Shown here piece by piece: positions 21,714 through 32,693 of a stretch of DNA of 64,000 nucleotides. This DNA comes from Multifurca ochricompacta (Eukaryota; Basidiomycota; Agaricomycetes; Russulales; Russulaceae): positions 186,001 through 250,000 of the forward strand of contig WTXG01000033.1 in the NCBI GenBank assembly GCA_022496185.1. The letters are read 5' to 3'. Within the stretch, counting starts at the first letter, position 1; each line of letters begins with the position of its first letter. The translations under genes and the position numbers were made by a program. The notes under the pieces were generated by a model. It saw nothing but the letters and a program-made list of their open reading frames with translations. It was not told the origin of the DNA and searched no databases.

Positions 21714-23149
21714 TAGTGATTGTCAAGGGGTTTCGTACCCGCGGGTTTTGCCGGGTACGGGTACAGGTATACGGCTCCCAACCTGTGGAAACCCGTACCC
21801 GCATGGCGGGTTTGGCGGGTATAGGTGCTGATTATGCATTGACAAGATCAGTAGAATTTCCGAGATAAAACACATCTGCAGCCACAAAAATACAAGATCT
21901 CATCTGATGTATGCTACAGGGTGGCGTTAAATATGTTCTAGTATTATCCTACAAAATATCAAAGCAGATTAACAGTGCAATGTAAAATAAAATCCTTATC
22001 AGTGATCCACTTTCTTGAAAACCATGATACATCTGTTTTATTAATGCGCGACCAATTCTGCCGGTCTGGCACTATCTAAAATACACTCTAGACTAATATA
22101 GACTATTCTATAATCTAATTATCAAATTACTTTATTGAAACAAGGCCCACGTGTGTCTACAAGCTGCATGGGGCAGCAACTACATTGCATCGCATGGTGG
22201 TCTGACCTCCTTCCTATTAAGGAAGGTTGACTTAAACGCGCAGAATTGTGCATCCAGGGACTAGGACAGTCGCGCTTGTATGAAATGAAACCAGAATAAT
22301 AAAATAATAATGTAAATAAAGGATCCATTTAATCTTCTGAACATAAACCAACAATTTTTGAGGAATCTTGAGTAGCCATAAATGAATGCGTTGTGTCCAA
22401 GTGCTTATCTCCTTGACTGGGATGGCCCAGGCCATTTACCCGAAATGTGCAGAAATGCAAAGAACAGTCGTGCTCGTATAAAATTGAAACCAGAATAATA
22501 AAATAAAAATGGAATAATAAATTATCTTAATCTTATGAACATAAAATAGGAATCTTTGAGGGATCTTGAGTAGCCATAAATGAACGTGTTGTGCCAAGTG
22601 CATATCTCCTTGACCAGGATCTCCCAGGCCGGATGTCCGAAATGCGCGATGCAAGTAAAGAACTTGCACATGTTTCATTTTATGGGTAACCCAGGTATCA
22701 AAACAATTACCCAGGGGTTACCCCTGCAAATTGCTATGTGTTCATCAAATTATTTTGCATTCTGTGTGGTTATCTGACAGGCTTTTCATCAATGTTCTAT
22801 AACATCCTATCTAATCATCTCTTTATACTGTATTTTAGTTGTGCTTGTATAAAATTGAAAGCAGAATAATAAAATAAAAATGGAATAATGAATTATCTTA
22901 ATCTTCTGAACATAAAATAAGAGTCATTGAGGGATCTTAAGCAGCCACAAATGAATGTGTTGTGTATCATCTTGGTCCGGGAAGGCCCAGGCCAGTCATC
23001 CGAAATGCGCGATGCAAGTACAAAACTTGCACGCGTTTTCACGGGTGACCTGCAGGTAACCCGTGGGTTACCCATACCCGTAGTGACGGGTACGGGTATG
23101 GGTACGGGTACCAACGAGGATACCCCAGGGTTACCCCTGCCAATCACTA
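21714..23149. mobile_element. non-autonomous hAT-type element, 1436 bp, 8-bp TSD
   Basis: The termini TAGTGATTG and CAATCACTA are inverted repeats, and the flanks carry the same 8 bp, CTCCCACT (21706-21713 and 23150-23157). Both the 8-bp duplication and the TAGTG start fit the hAT superfamily. No transposase is encoded. Near both ends are runs built on GGGTAC. The interior holds three imperfect copies (starting near 22268, 22468 and 22838) of a block with CAGAATAATAAAATA and a GATCTTRAGYAGCCAYAAATG-like stretch. Confidence 0.8.
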
Positions 23150-23202
23150 CTCCCACTTGGACATTAAGATCAGTGTAATGTGTAATTTTGCCTGCACAGT
23201 TG
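23150..23202 (-). pseudogene. gypsy F: short protease-side fragment
   Basis: The minus strand encodes AGKITHYTDLNVQVG, the block that follows NIDGT in the gypsy protease region. It bridges the hAT insertion on its left and copia G on its right, showing that both hit the same older gypsy copy. Confidence 0.8.
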
Positions 23203-23702
23203 TGTAAAACAGGCATGAAGCGCAGCATACTAACTGTAAAGTTTAGTCGGCTAGACAAAGACAAGTAACTTCAGAGATAGAAGAAACTCTATTATACTAT
23301 ACTACTGACCTAGACAAAGACAAGTACTATGTAAAGCGTTAGTCTCAAGGTATGATAGTAAGTAAGAGAGAGGACTTACACTTCAGAGATAGAAGAAACT
23401 CTGAAGTGTAAGAGACGAAACAGACACCCTTATATACACTTTCAAGGGATGGTCTGTGCACTGGGAATAAGTCCACAAGTGCCGGACAATATCTAAACAA
23501 CAAACATGAGGGACTAAGGCCATTGGCCATTACAGAAATCACATGCTACATGGTGTATCAGTCAGCTACTGTGGAATGTGAGAAAGAAAGTAATAATGAT
23601 AATGTAAAAAGTCCAAGACTCCGGTATCTAATCTAATCTACAAAGTAGCTAATCTAATCACCTGATGCCTGAAGCATCACCGAACATCTTCTGTGTTCAA
23701 CA
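23203..23702 (-). repeat. copia G 3' LTR
   Basis: TGTAAAACAGGC...GTGTTCAACA on the plus strand, 500 bp. Read on the minus strand it has TATATAAG, then a perfect 14-bp-stem hairpin (plus strand 23375-23412), then a second partial hairpin copy about 110 bp on. It differs from the 5' LTR at four transitions, all at CpG, plus one 1-bp indel. Confidence 0.88.
23375..23412 (-). promoter_or_regulatory. LTR hairpin near the predicted transcript start
   Basis: CTTACACTTCAGAG and its exact reverse complement CTCTGAAGTGTAAG flank a 10-nt loop. On the minus strand it begins about 25 nt after the TATATAAG box, so it lies at or just inside the RNA 5' end. Equivalent hairpins exist in the copia C and H LTRs. 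Confidence 0.7.
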
Positions 23703-23973
23703 TCCCTCCATGCTGAAGGCATCTGGTCATGGATGGGAAATGAGTTGGATGAGCGCACTGCCATCACAATTAAATGAGCATATCGCCAGCCAGAGATCCA
23801 ACTTCTCTAACTCTTCTGAGTGCGAGAGAGGCATGGTGTTCAGAGGCATATCATGGTGATTCGCTTATGCAAACTGAAACCATACACACCTCTTGCATCA
23901 CTCTTGAAGTTGAGAACTTTGCTCATGGTGGGAAAGTGAAACTGGTATACAAAGTCTCCAGATTCCAGCTCTC

Positions 23974-25229
23974 TCATTCCAGCATAAGTCCAAGTCCATT
24001 TACCATGGTTTCAAACGATGCTCTTGGTAGAGACTTAGTAAAGCCATCTGCCAGCATCTCACCTGTGGGGGTACGCACTAACTCAATTGTGCGTGATTCA
24101 ATGTACCCCCTAATGGCATGGTACTTGATGGGTATATGCTTTGACCGCCTTCCTGTGACTGGGTTTAATGCCAAATCCACGGCACCCTTGTTGTCACAAT
24201 GGAGTAGTATAGGGGAGGATACCTCATACCCTAATTCCTCCATAAAAGTCCTGTACCACACCGCTTGGTTTGCAGCCTCAGAGAGGCTCATATATTCAGC
24301 CTCTGTGGTGGACTGTGCTACTGTTTTCTGCTTTCTGGAACACCATGAAATGGCACCATTTGCCAAGAAAAACACGTAGCCAGAGGTAGAGCGGCAGTCC
24401 TCTTGATCTCCCCATGAGGAATCTGCAAAGCCATGAAGGCCACTCTCCCCATTCCCTCCAGAATACCGCAATTTGCAGTCTTTTGTACTATTAAGATACT
24501 TTAAGACATATTTTGCAAGTCGCATGTGATCTTGAGAGGGGTTGGAAGCATATTGACTAAGGCGCGCCACTGCAAAACTGATATCAGGTCTGCTTCCAAT
24601 CTGCACCCATAGCAGAGACCCCATCAGCTGTTGGTACTTCTTAATTTCAGAAGTAGATGCCTGGCCATCAAATTTGACCAGATGTACATCAGCGCCAGAG
24701 GGAAGAGGAGTATATACTCGGTTGGAATCCCTCATCCCAAACTTCTCAATAATAGATAAAATGTAGGCTGCTTGATCAATTTCCAGCGTCTTGTTAGGAC
24801 GATCCCTGGTGATATTAACTCCAAGGTATGACTGGATTTCTCCCAAGTCAGTCATCTCATATCGATTAGATAGAGCTGACTTCAGCCACGTTATCTTATC
24901 ATTTGAAGACCCAAGTATAGTAATGTCATCTACATAGAGAATGACATAAAGTGAATCACCCTCCTCCTTTTGATGAAACACATATACTCCTGCATCAGAG
25001 TACGTCCGAGTAAAGCCCAGTTCACCAAGAACTCCATGGAATTGTAGATTCCATGCTCGGGAAGCTTGTTTGAGGCCATATAATGCTTTTTGTAGCCTAC
25101 AAACTTTGGACTCTTGACCAGCAACGACGAAACCAGCTGGTTGCTCCATATATATTTCTTCATCCAGATCGCCATGAAGGAATGCCGATTTGACATCCAT
25201 CTGGTGGATTTCCCAATCCTCTAGCGTAG
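23974..25229 (-). pseudogene. copia G reverse transcriptase (C-terminal part) and RNase H
   Basis: Open from MDVKSAFLHGDLDEEIYM to the stop at 23974. It contains LKQASRAWN, the RT active-site motif YVDDITILG, the RNase H start FADSSWGDQED, STTEAEYMSLSEA, and the CDNKGAVDLA...RRSKHIPIKYH block. This is a full C-terminal copia pol segment without internal stops. Its upstream part is at 32694-34279, the two being separated by gypsy A. Confidence 0.9.
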
Positions 25230-25234
25230 CTAGC

Positions 25235-25814
25235 TGTTACGAACAGGGCCCAGTAGCCCTATTTTCTTCACTCTCCCCAACTGGGACCCCACTCGTCCAC
25301 CGACCCTTCACTTTCTCATTACGTCTCCCTCCTGGGACCCCTCACATGCATTGCTTCCGTCCCCATGACTGTTGTTTGGACTAGTGTACCTACTGTTTGC
25401 CTATGATTGTCTTTTCTTATCTTCTTATCTTTACAACTGGACATTTACTTAATCCCCTATCAGAAGCTAGGCTTTACGCCGTCCGCTTTCGCATCTTTGG
25501 GCCCACATGACTCCGATATCCTTATCTATAGACGCCCATCCATTTACGTATATAAGTCCGTCTTAGCTATGCTGTAGACTTCAGACTCGACTTATTGAAT
25601 ACATCGGTGTTCGTCTTTCGGACTTCCCCTTGCAGTCTCTGACTCGTCTGTCTCAGTGCTTTCGGCACTCTCCGCTCACCATCGTCCTAGGGAACAGCCC
25701 CTTCGACTTTGACTCATCCCCTGAACTCCAAGAGGTCCTATTGACCTCTTATCTGAAACCCTCGATCAACGCTGTCGCACAAGTCGTGCGGAACGTCCCA
25801 CACCGGATGTAACA
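25235..25814 (+). repeat. gypsy A 5' LTR
   Basis: TGTTACGAACAGGGC...GGATGTAACA, 580 bp. It holds a TATATAAG box at 25549-25556 and, 34 bp from the start of that box, the 11-mer AGACTCGACTT (25583-25593), which is complementary to the primer site just after the LTR. Confidence 0.9.
25549..25556 (+). promoter_or_regulatory. LTR TATA box, gypsy A
   Basis: TATATAAG. The same box lies exactly 34 bp upstream of the AGACTCGACTT element in the LTRs of gypsy B (minus strand, 45805-45798) and gypsy E (58057-58064), which supports the 11-mer as the transcript start. Confidence 0.7.
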
Positions 25815-25816
25815 TC

Positions 25817-25827
25817 AAGTCGAGTCT
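25817..25827 (+). other. self-primer binding site, gypsy A
   Basis: AAGTCGAGTCT starts 2 nt after the LTR and is the exact reverse complement of AGACTCGACTT at 25583-25593, the predicted first 11 nt of the RNA. This is the Tf1/sushi-type self-priming arrangement. No tRNA-type TGG site is adjacent to the LTR. Confidence 0.7.
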
Positions 25828-25833
25828 CTCACA

Positions 25834-27345
25834 GTGGCTTCCAGCCACAGTCAGACCCTCTTCCGAGAAGAACTCATCGAGCGCAGAGACGAGAATAATC
25901 TTTCACAGCAAGTACTTGGCTCTGCCGCCTGGAAAGACTTTGAAACCGAGTTTGGATACTACGTCTATCACGACGGAAGATACCAACCAGTAGAGTACGA
26001 CGACGAGAAAAGAGTTTGGTATTGTATCCGATATTCGGACAGTCGAAACTCTTGGGTCACAACCAGACCTGCCCCACCCGAATTTGGACTAGGCCCGTGG
26101 AGAGAAAACCCTCCAGCCATTGTCACGGACTCCGAACCTGAGGAGTACGTCGAAGACCCTAGTGAAGAAGAAGCACCGGCATTAGCAGCGACTACGTTTC
26201 CGGTTGCACCCGCAGTTGTCACGTTCAGAGCCCCTGCTTTGACAACTCCCCAGATATCAGTACAATCTACAGAAACCGTCACCTTACCTTACCCACTCAT
26301 GTCTACCATCGCCGCCCAACTTCCAGATCCCGCCCCGCCAGTCCCAGTGGCACCTCCACCAAACATTCCTCCCCCATCGGGACGGCTGTCGGGAGTATTA
26401 CCCCAGACATTCACGGGAGATCGCTCGCAAAGCAAGAAGTTCATGTTGGAGTTCACGACCTTCAAAAACTTCAATCATGATGTCCCACAAATCGTTAACC
26501 CGTTCCAGCGTGCCAACCTGTTCCTTTCGTTGATCCGAGGGGACGCAGTGGACGACTGGACAATGGAGCAGTTAGAGTGGCTAAACGAGCAGGTTGAAAG
26601 CGGGCGTTGTACCACAAGTGAAGGCCTTTGGGAGACCATCGCTGAAAGGTTCAAAGATGCCTTCACAGATGGGCAAGCCAAGCAGAAGGCAGCCCAGGAG
26701 TTGAAATCCCTCAAAATGGAGAAAGGCGAATTAGATGCATATGTCGCCAAGTTCAGAAGTCTGGCCAATAGAGCCGGCTACGACACAGATGAGGAAGCCA
26801 CACTGGACCTCTTCTCGCAAGGGCTACCCAACCCTTTGGTCAAAAACATTATACAGTTCCATCATCCCCACGATTGGGATACTTGGGTTGATGCTGCCCG
26901 ATGGCAGCAACAGGACTACTTGGACTTCCAAACACGATTTGGAATCGATACCAAGAAGGGAAAGACCCGAGACCAGTGGAAAGCCGCTTTCGGAGTAAAA
27001 CCTGCCCATCATACCCAGCGGGATCCAAATGCTATGGATACCTCTGCGGATCGAGCCCGAGCCCGGGCAGCACTCACAGACGATGAGCGGCAGACGTTGA
27101 TGAAAGAGGGGCGATGCTTCTGATGCAGGGCTTTGGGACATATGTCTCGAGATTGTCCCAAGAAAGGAGCACGAGCCGCCACGGCAACCATTACACCAGA
27201 GAGCCCCGCTCAGAACAACCCGCCCGCCATGGACAAAAGATCAAAGGAGGAAAAAGCCCAGGATATATGGGCTAATATGATGAAGGAGAGTGAGGAAGTG
27301 CGCGCTATATTGGTAGAAAAAGCTTTTGCAAAAAAGGATTTTTGT
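25834..27345 (+). pseudogene. gypsy A gag
   Basis: The frame begins with GTG at 25834 (no in-frame ATG nearby; gypsy E has GTG at the same place). It covers a capsid-like retrotransposon gag domain (GVLPQTFTGDRSQSKKFM through FTDGQAKQKAAQELKSLK and LFSQGLPNPLVKNI). A TGA at 27121-27123 interrupts the CCHC zinc knuckle exactly where the other copies read Arg (CFRCxxxGHMSRDC), consistent with CGA to TGA. The frame then continues GHMSRDCPKKGA and EEKAQDIWANMMKESEEV to 27345. Confidence 0.85.
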
Positions 27346-28870
27346 TAGGCTCAAACCCATCGGCCTGGGCACGAGCACTCCATGTTACCTCTGTGTATGC
27401 TAGTCGTTTCAAGTCATTGAAAATACCAGTACATTTTGAAACTACACAGAGGACGGCCGACCGAGACATCCTAGTGGACTCTGGAGCCACGGACAATTTC
27501 ATTCATCCACGACTAGTACGAACAATGGGCCTGGGAAGACTGGCACTTCCCCAGGAGAAGAATATCTGGAATATCGATGGAACGCCAATCGTGCCGGGAA
27601 AATCACCCATTATACAGACCTAAAAGTCCAAGTTGGAGAAATAACAAAATCATTGCTTCCTGATTACGGATCTAGGCGATGAGACCTCATCTTGGGATAT
27701 CCATGGCTTGCGGCTTTTGAACCAAAAATTAATTGGGCTGACGCGACCATGGATAAGGACTCGTATCCTACCATTATCACGTCGTTGGGTTACGATTATG
27801 CGATCAGGCATCCAGTAATCAGAACTACACAGACGGAAGAAAGGGAAGACCCTGGTCGGTGTTATGCCACCAAAGCGTCAGAATTGGCCCAGAAGGCTGT
27901 GCAGGGACAGGCCGAGAGAACTTACCAGGACGTGGTACCAAGTGTCTATCAACGGCACTGGAAGGTATTCTCCGAGGAAGAATCACATCGCTTCCCCCAG
28001 AGCGCCATGGGACCACGCCATGACTTCCTCCCAGACACGCCAGCCGCTATAGACTGTAAAGTCTACCCATTGTCCCAAACCGAACAGGTGGCACTTACGG
28101 AATTCCTTGAGGAACATTTAGCCAAGGGATACATTCGCCCGTCCAAGTCGCAGTACGCCTCGCCCTTCTTCTTTATCAAAAAGAAGGATGGCAAGCTGCG
28201 ACCAGTCCAGGACTACCGGAAGATTAACATGTATACGGTGAAAAACGCCTATCCCCTGCCTCTCATTTCCGAACTCATCGACACCATGCGGGATAAATCC
28301 CTCTTCTCAAAAATGGATGTACGATGGGGTTACAACAATGTTAGAATCAGGGAAGGCGACCAGTGTAAAGCAGCATTCAAAACGAACCAAGGATTGTTTG
28401 AGCCAAACGTTATGTTCTTCGGGCTCACTAATTCACCGGCAACGTTCCAATCCATGATGAATCACATCTTCCGAGATCTCATCCTCACCGGCGAAGTAGT
28501 AGTCTATATGGACGACATCTTGGTTGCCACTGCCAATGATCTGAATCACCACCGAGAACGAGTACACCAGGTGCTTGACATACTGCATGAACACGATTTA
28601 TACCTCAAGCCCGCAAAATGCTCCTTCGAACAACAGAGCGTTGAGTACTTGGGAGTGATTCTGGAGGGAGGACAAGTGCGTATGGACCCCGTCAAGGTAC
28701 AAGGAATTCGGGAATGGCCGACGCCGACTTGCGTAAAGGATGTCCGATCCTTTATTGGGTTCTGTAACTTCTACCGGCGTTTCGTTAAAGGGTTTTCGGG
28801 CATAGCACGACCCCTCAATGACCTCCTAAAGAAGGATGTGCCATGGCATTGGAATACCGAACAACAATGA
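27346..28870 (+). pseudogene. gypsy A protease and reverse transcriptase
   Basis: The protease active site reads DILVDSGATDNFI (about 27465-27500). The frame is lost near 27585-27690 by small deletions relative to B and E. From 27692 it reads WLAAFEPKINWADATM, and the RT core follows: [45 protein letters not shown], and the catalytic YMDDILVA (about 28507-28530). It ends at a TGA (28868-28870) in EQQ*AF, a stop also present at the same codon in gypsy B. Confidence 0.88.
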
Positions 28871-29575
28871 GCATTCGAACGGATTAGAGACCTGGTCGGC
28901 TCAGAACCAGTGCTCATTCAACCTGACCTGAGTCGCCCCTTCGAGCTAGAAGTAGACGCCTCCCATTTCGCGAATGGAGCAGTATTGTATCAAAGGGACA
29001 ATTCGCAAGTACCGCACCCAGTGGCATACTACTCGGAAACCTTTTCATCCGCGGAACGAAATTACGACATTTGGGATAGGGAACTCCTAGCCATAGTCAA
29101 GGCACTACGACATTGGCGACCGTACCTCGCAGGAAACCCTCACAAAACCATCATCTACACTGATCATTCCAACTTGTTGTACTGGAAGGAGCCCCACAAG
29201 ATCAGCCGACGCGTAGCACGAGAGGTCCTTGAGCTTGAGGAATATGACTTTATCCTGAAGCACATTGCAGGAAGTCAGAATGCGCGAGCAGATGCACTAT
29301 CACGAAGGCCAGACATGCATACAGGGGAAGACGACAATGACCACATAACTGTCCTCCCCGAGGAGGTGTTCGCAAAGACAGCCGTAGTCAGCCTCCATGA
29401 CATGGACCTGTGGGCACAAGTCTCACAAAATATGAACCCAGAACTTTGCCGCGCGTGGGCTGATGCCCACAACCTGAAAGAGGTTAACGGTCTTTGGTGG
29501 AAGGATGGAGATCGACTCGTTGTCACTGGTGGCGACAACATTAAGAGGGGGGTGATCCATTTTCACCACGACCTC
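28871..29575 (+). pseudogene. gypsy A RNase H
   Basis: Contains LEVDASHFANGAVLYQ (first acidic residue), FSSAERNYDIWDRELLAIV (catalytic Glu region), IIYTDHSNLLYW (Asp) and NARADALSRRPD at the end of the domain. The tether DNIKRGVIHFHHDLP leads into integrase, where a 1-bp shift near 29577 breaks the frame. Confidence 0.88.
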
Positions 29576-30819
29576 CCTCTGCTGGTCACCCAGGCATTGC
29601 CAATACTTATGCCCTCGCCAAACGTGATTACTGGTGGCCCAACATGAAAAAGGATGTTGAAGACTACGTGAAAGGGTGCGCAGACTGCCAGGCTAACAAA
29701 GTGAATACACACCCGCACCCCCCGGCAATGTCTCCCATTACCCCTACTGCGTCCTTGCCATTCCAAACGATCGCCATGGATTTCATAGTCAAACTACCCA
29801 ACTCTAGAGGCTTTGACTCCATTTTGACTATCACCGACCATGACTACTCCAAAGCAGCGCTTTTCATACCCTGCAAGGAGTCCATCACAGCAGAGGGAGT
29901 GGCCAAGCTCTATCTTGACCACGTTTATCGACACTATGGCCTCCCAGAAAAGATCATCTCTGACCGAGACCCACGCTTCACTTCGACATTCGCCAGAGCA
30001 TTATGCAAGGTTCTGGACATACAGCAAAACATCTCGACAGCCTACCACCCCCAAACAGATGGACAGTCGGAACGCACCAATCAATGGTTAGAGCAGTACC
30101 TTCGGTTCTGGTGCAATGGACGACAGGACGACTGGGCGGACTGGCTGGCAACAGCGGAGTTCGCACATAACTCCTGGCCTAATGGCACAACGAGAACCCC
30201 CCCATTTTCCCTTATCATGGGCTGGGTACCACGTACCACATGGACCGATAAACCAACCAATGTCCCCACAACCGCACAACGGCTTGGCCAATGGGATGAG
30301 ATCCGGAAATCGGCCAATGAAAATCTGTTGAAGGCACAGCGAACCTTATCGGATAAACCCTCGAACTTCACACCTTATCGAGCCAATGAACAGGTTTGGC
30401 TGGAAGGGAAGCACATCCAAACGACACACCCCACGGCTAAGTTGGCACCCCGACGTCACGGACCCTTCCGAATCACAAGGAAACTATCGGATGTGTCATA
30501 TGAACTCGAACTTCCCCCTACATGGAAGATCCACCCCGTCTTCCATGCGAAGCTTCTGACACCATACAAAGAAACGTCCATTCATGGGGAAAACTTCCCA
30601 AGACCGCCACCGGAACTAGTCGATGGAGAAGCAGAGTGGGAAGTGGAGCGGATTTTGAACTCCGCTTATCGAGGCCGAGGGCGCAAACTACATTACCTGA
30701 TCAAGTGGAAGGGATTCCCAGACTCTGACAATTCGTGGGAACCAGCCGGGAATATCTTTGCCCCGGACTTGATCACGGAGTTCCACTTACGACATCCTCA
30801 GGCGCCCAGAAACAGTTAA
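29576..30819 (+). pseudogene. gypsy A integrase with chromodomain
   Basis: The N-terminal HHCC zinc-binding residues span the frameshift (HFHHD... then YVKGCADCQ). The catalytic triad is visible as TIAMDFIVKL, ISDRDPRFTS and GQSERTNQWLEQ. The C-terminus has the GPFRITRKLSDVSYELELP tether and a chromodomain (EWEVERIL, HYLIKWKGFPDSDNSWEP), which defines a chromovirus. Chromodomains usually direct integration toward modified histones. Confidence 0.9.
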
Positions 30820-30891
30820 AAGGAGAGCAAACCCCCGACGTTTCTTCCCCAGAACAAAGCCTTACCAGCAACGTCCTAACCACAAACCAAC

Positions 30892-32081
30892 ATGTCTTCT
30901 TCCTTCATTGCTGCCTCCGCTGCTATTGACGCCTTCGCCGCCACTACGGTGGTCGTGGAAGCTTTCCCTTCCGCTCATCCCTCTACTCGTCCTTCCTCTC
31001 CAATGACTACGAAGCTGCTGAGGAGCGTGTTAAGAACCAGTCACCCAATCCGAACGACGACTTCACCCACTCCGAAGAACCCCATCCAAACGACCTCCTT
31101 GACATGGAGCAAGACGACGAAGTACCCGAGTTCCCATTCTTCGCCAACAATCCAAACTCTTCCATGTACTTCCCACTCGAAATCACAATGGCTGATGGAA
31201 CAAAAGAAATAGCTAAGTACATATTCTACACCAATGGAGGGATGGATGTCGCCGGCTGCATGAAGAAGGATGGGCCTGTGTATGGGGCCCCGGTTTACTT
31301 GGAAGAGCGATACACAGGTCGTCTTCACCACACGATGAGCGACGAACAGCTGGGACACCTTGCAGCTGACGACCCTCGAGCCTTTGCAATCGATGAGGTG
31401 CTGAACGACATGCGACTCCCGCGTCTCAAGGCCGAAGTATGAGACTGCGGAAGACCCTCGCACTTCGCACCACGCTCAACACCCAGTATAAGGAATATGC
31501 GAAGCAGATGACAAGGCTCACGAGAGGCATGTTCCAAGTCGAGCAGGAGTTGATGGAGATTCGGAAAAGGTTGGAGAAAGGGGACGCATATCAGACCATT
31601 GCAGAGAGGTACGCTGACACATACGCCCGACCCCTTCCCCCACGATCGTTAGGAGCGGCACCACAACTGCTGCCGAACCGATTCGAGATGCCGCGATGCA
31701 TGAGAATCCCCGGGGAGAAACTTGCTGGCGATGCGATAGCAAGTACCACATCAGCTGGAACTGCCCCCTCAATCGCAAATGGTGTCGTCACTGCCGAAGC
31801 AACCTCCACTGGAGCAGATTCTGCATTTTCCGACGACTGGGAGTCGCTCCCACCATTGTCAACCCTTCGGGATGGTGTGGAAATGTCTACGACACAATGC
31901 GGGACATCACGAGCTCGACTGTCCAGTGTACGACCTGTGTCGCCAGTGTGGACGGCGCGGCCCATATGGTTTCCTGCGTACACATCAATGCGCGGCCGAA
32001 GAAACCTACACCCTGGAGGATCGAAATCTGGCGGATGATTATGTGGACTTGGTACAGGATGATGATGGTGTGCGTTTCTAG
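30892..32081 (+). pseudogene. gypsy A extra 3' ORF with CCHC zinc knuckles (ORF3)
   Basis: ATG 30892 opens MSSSFIAASAAIDAFAATTV. The reading frame changes near 31002 and again at 31439, where one base is missing relative to gypsy B (46157-47350), and once more near the C-terminus. The middle is predicted helical or coiled-coil (YKEYAKQMTRLTRGMFQVEQ, EIRKRLEKGD). The C-terminal part has two canonical CX2CX4HX4C knuckles, CWRCDSKYHISWNC and CRHCRSNLHWSRFC, then a further Cys/His-rich stretch ending DDDGVRF. It lies between the chromodomain and the 3' LTR, where an env-like or accessory gene would sit. No transmembrane segment is seen. Role unknown; nucleic-acid binding is likely. Confidence 0.75.
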
Positions 32082-32114
32082 CTGGGTCAGCTCGAACCAG
32101 AAGGGAGGGTGATG

Positions 32115-32688
32115 TTATGAACAGGGCCCAGTAGCCCTATTTTCTTCACTCTCCCCAACCGGGACCCCACTCGTCCACCGACCCTTCACTTTCTCATTAC
32201 GTCTCCCTCCTGGGACCCCTCACATGCGTTGCTTCCTCCCCGTGACTGTTGTTTGGACTGTGTACCTACTGTTTGCCTATGATTGTCTTTTCTTATCTTC
32301 TTATCTTTACGACCGGACATTTACTTAATCCCCTATCAGAAGCTAGGCTTTACGCCGTCCGCTTTCGCATCTTTGGGCCCACATGACTCCGATATCCTTA
32401 TCTATAGACGCCCATCCATTTACGTATATAAGTCCGTCTTAGCTATGCTGTAGACTTCAGACTCGACTTATTGAATACATCGGTGTTCGTCTTTCGGACT
32501 TCCCCTTGCATCTCTGACTCGTCTGTCTCAGTGCTTTCGCACTCTCCGCTCACCATCGTCCTAGGGAACAGCCCCTTCGACTTTGACTCATCCCCTGAAC
32601 TCCAAGAGGTCCTATTGACCTCTTATCTGAAACCCTCGATCAACGCTGTCGCACAAGTCATGCGGAACGTCCCACACCGGACGTAACA
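32115..32688 (+). repeat. gypsy A 3' LTR
   Basis: TGTTATGAACAGGGC...GGACGTAACA, 574 bp, the partner of 25235-25814. Confidence 0.9.
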
Positions 32689-32693
32689 CTAGC

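Larger units (their letters stand above)
25235..32688 (+). mobile_element. Ty3/gypsy chromovirus A, complete, TSD CTAGC
   Basis: A 7454-bp element inserted in copia G RT. CTAGC flanks it at 25230-25234 and 32689-32693. LTRs are 25235-25814 (580 bp) and 32115-32688 (574 bp). The purine tract GAAGGGAGGGTGA precedes the 3' LTR. The internal order is gag, protease, RT, RNase H, integrase, chromodomain, then an extra zinc-knuckle ORF. Substitutions between the two LTRs are almost all C/T or G/A at CpG sites, with about five 1-bp indels. Several frames are broken, so the copy is not autonomous. Confidence 0.92.

Noticed and set aside
21750..23110. GGGTACGGGTA motifs as interstitial telomere sequence
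   Set aside because: The unit is not a TTAGGG-type repeat, is irregular and stays inside the hAT-type element bounded by an 8-bp duplication, so subterminal transposase sites are a better explanation.
31104..32112. Gypsy ORF3 region as env-like gene
   Set aside because: No signal peptide, membrane segment or cleavage site is visible; zinc knuckles and helices point to nucleic-acid binding.
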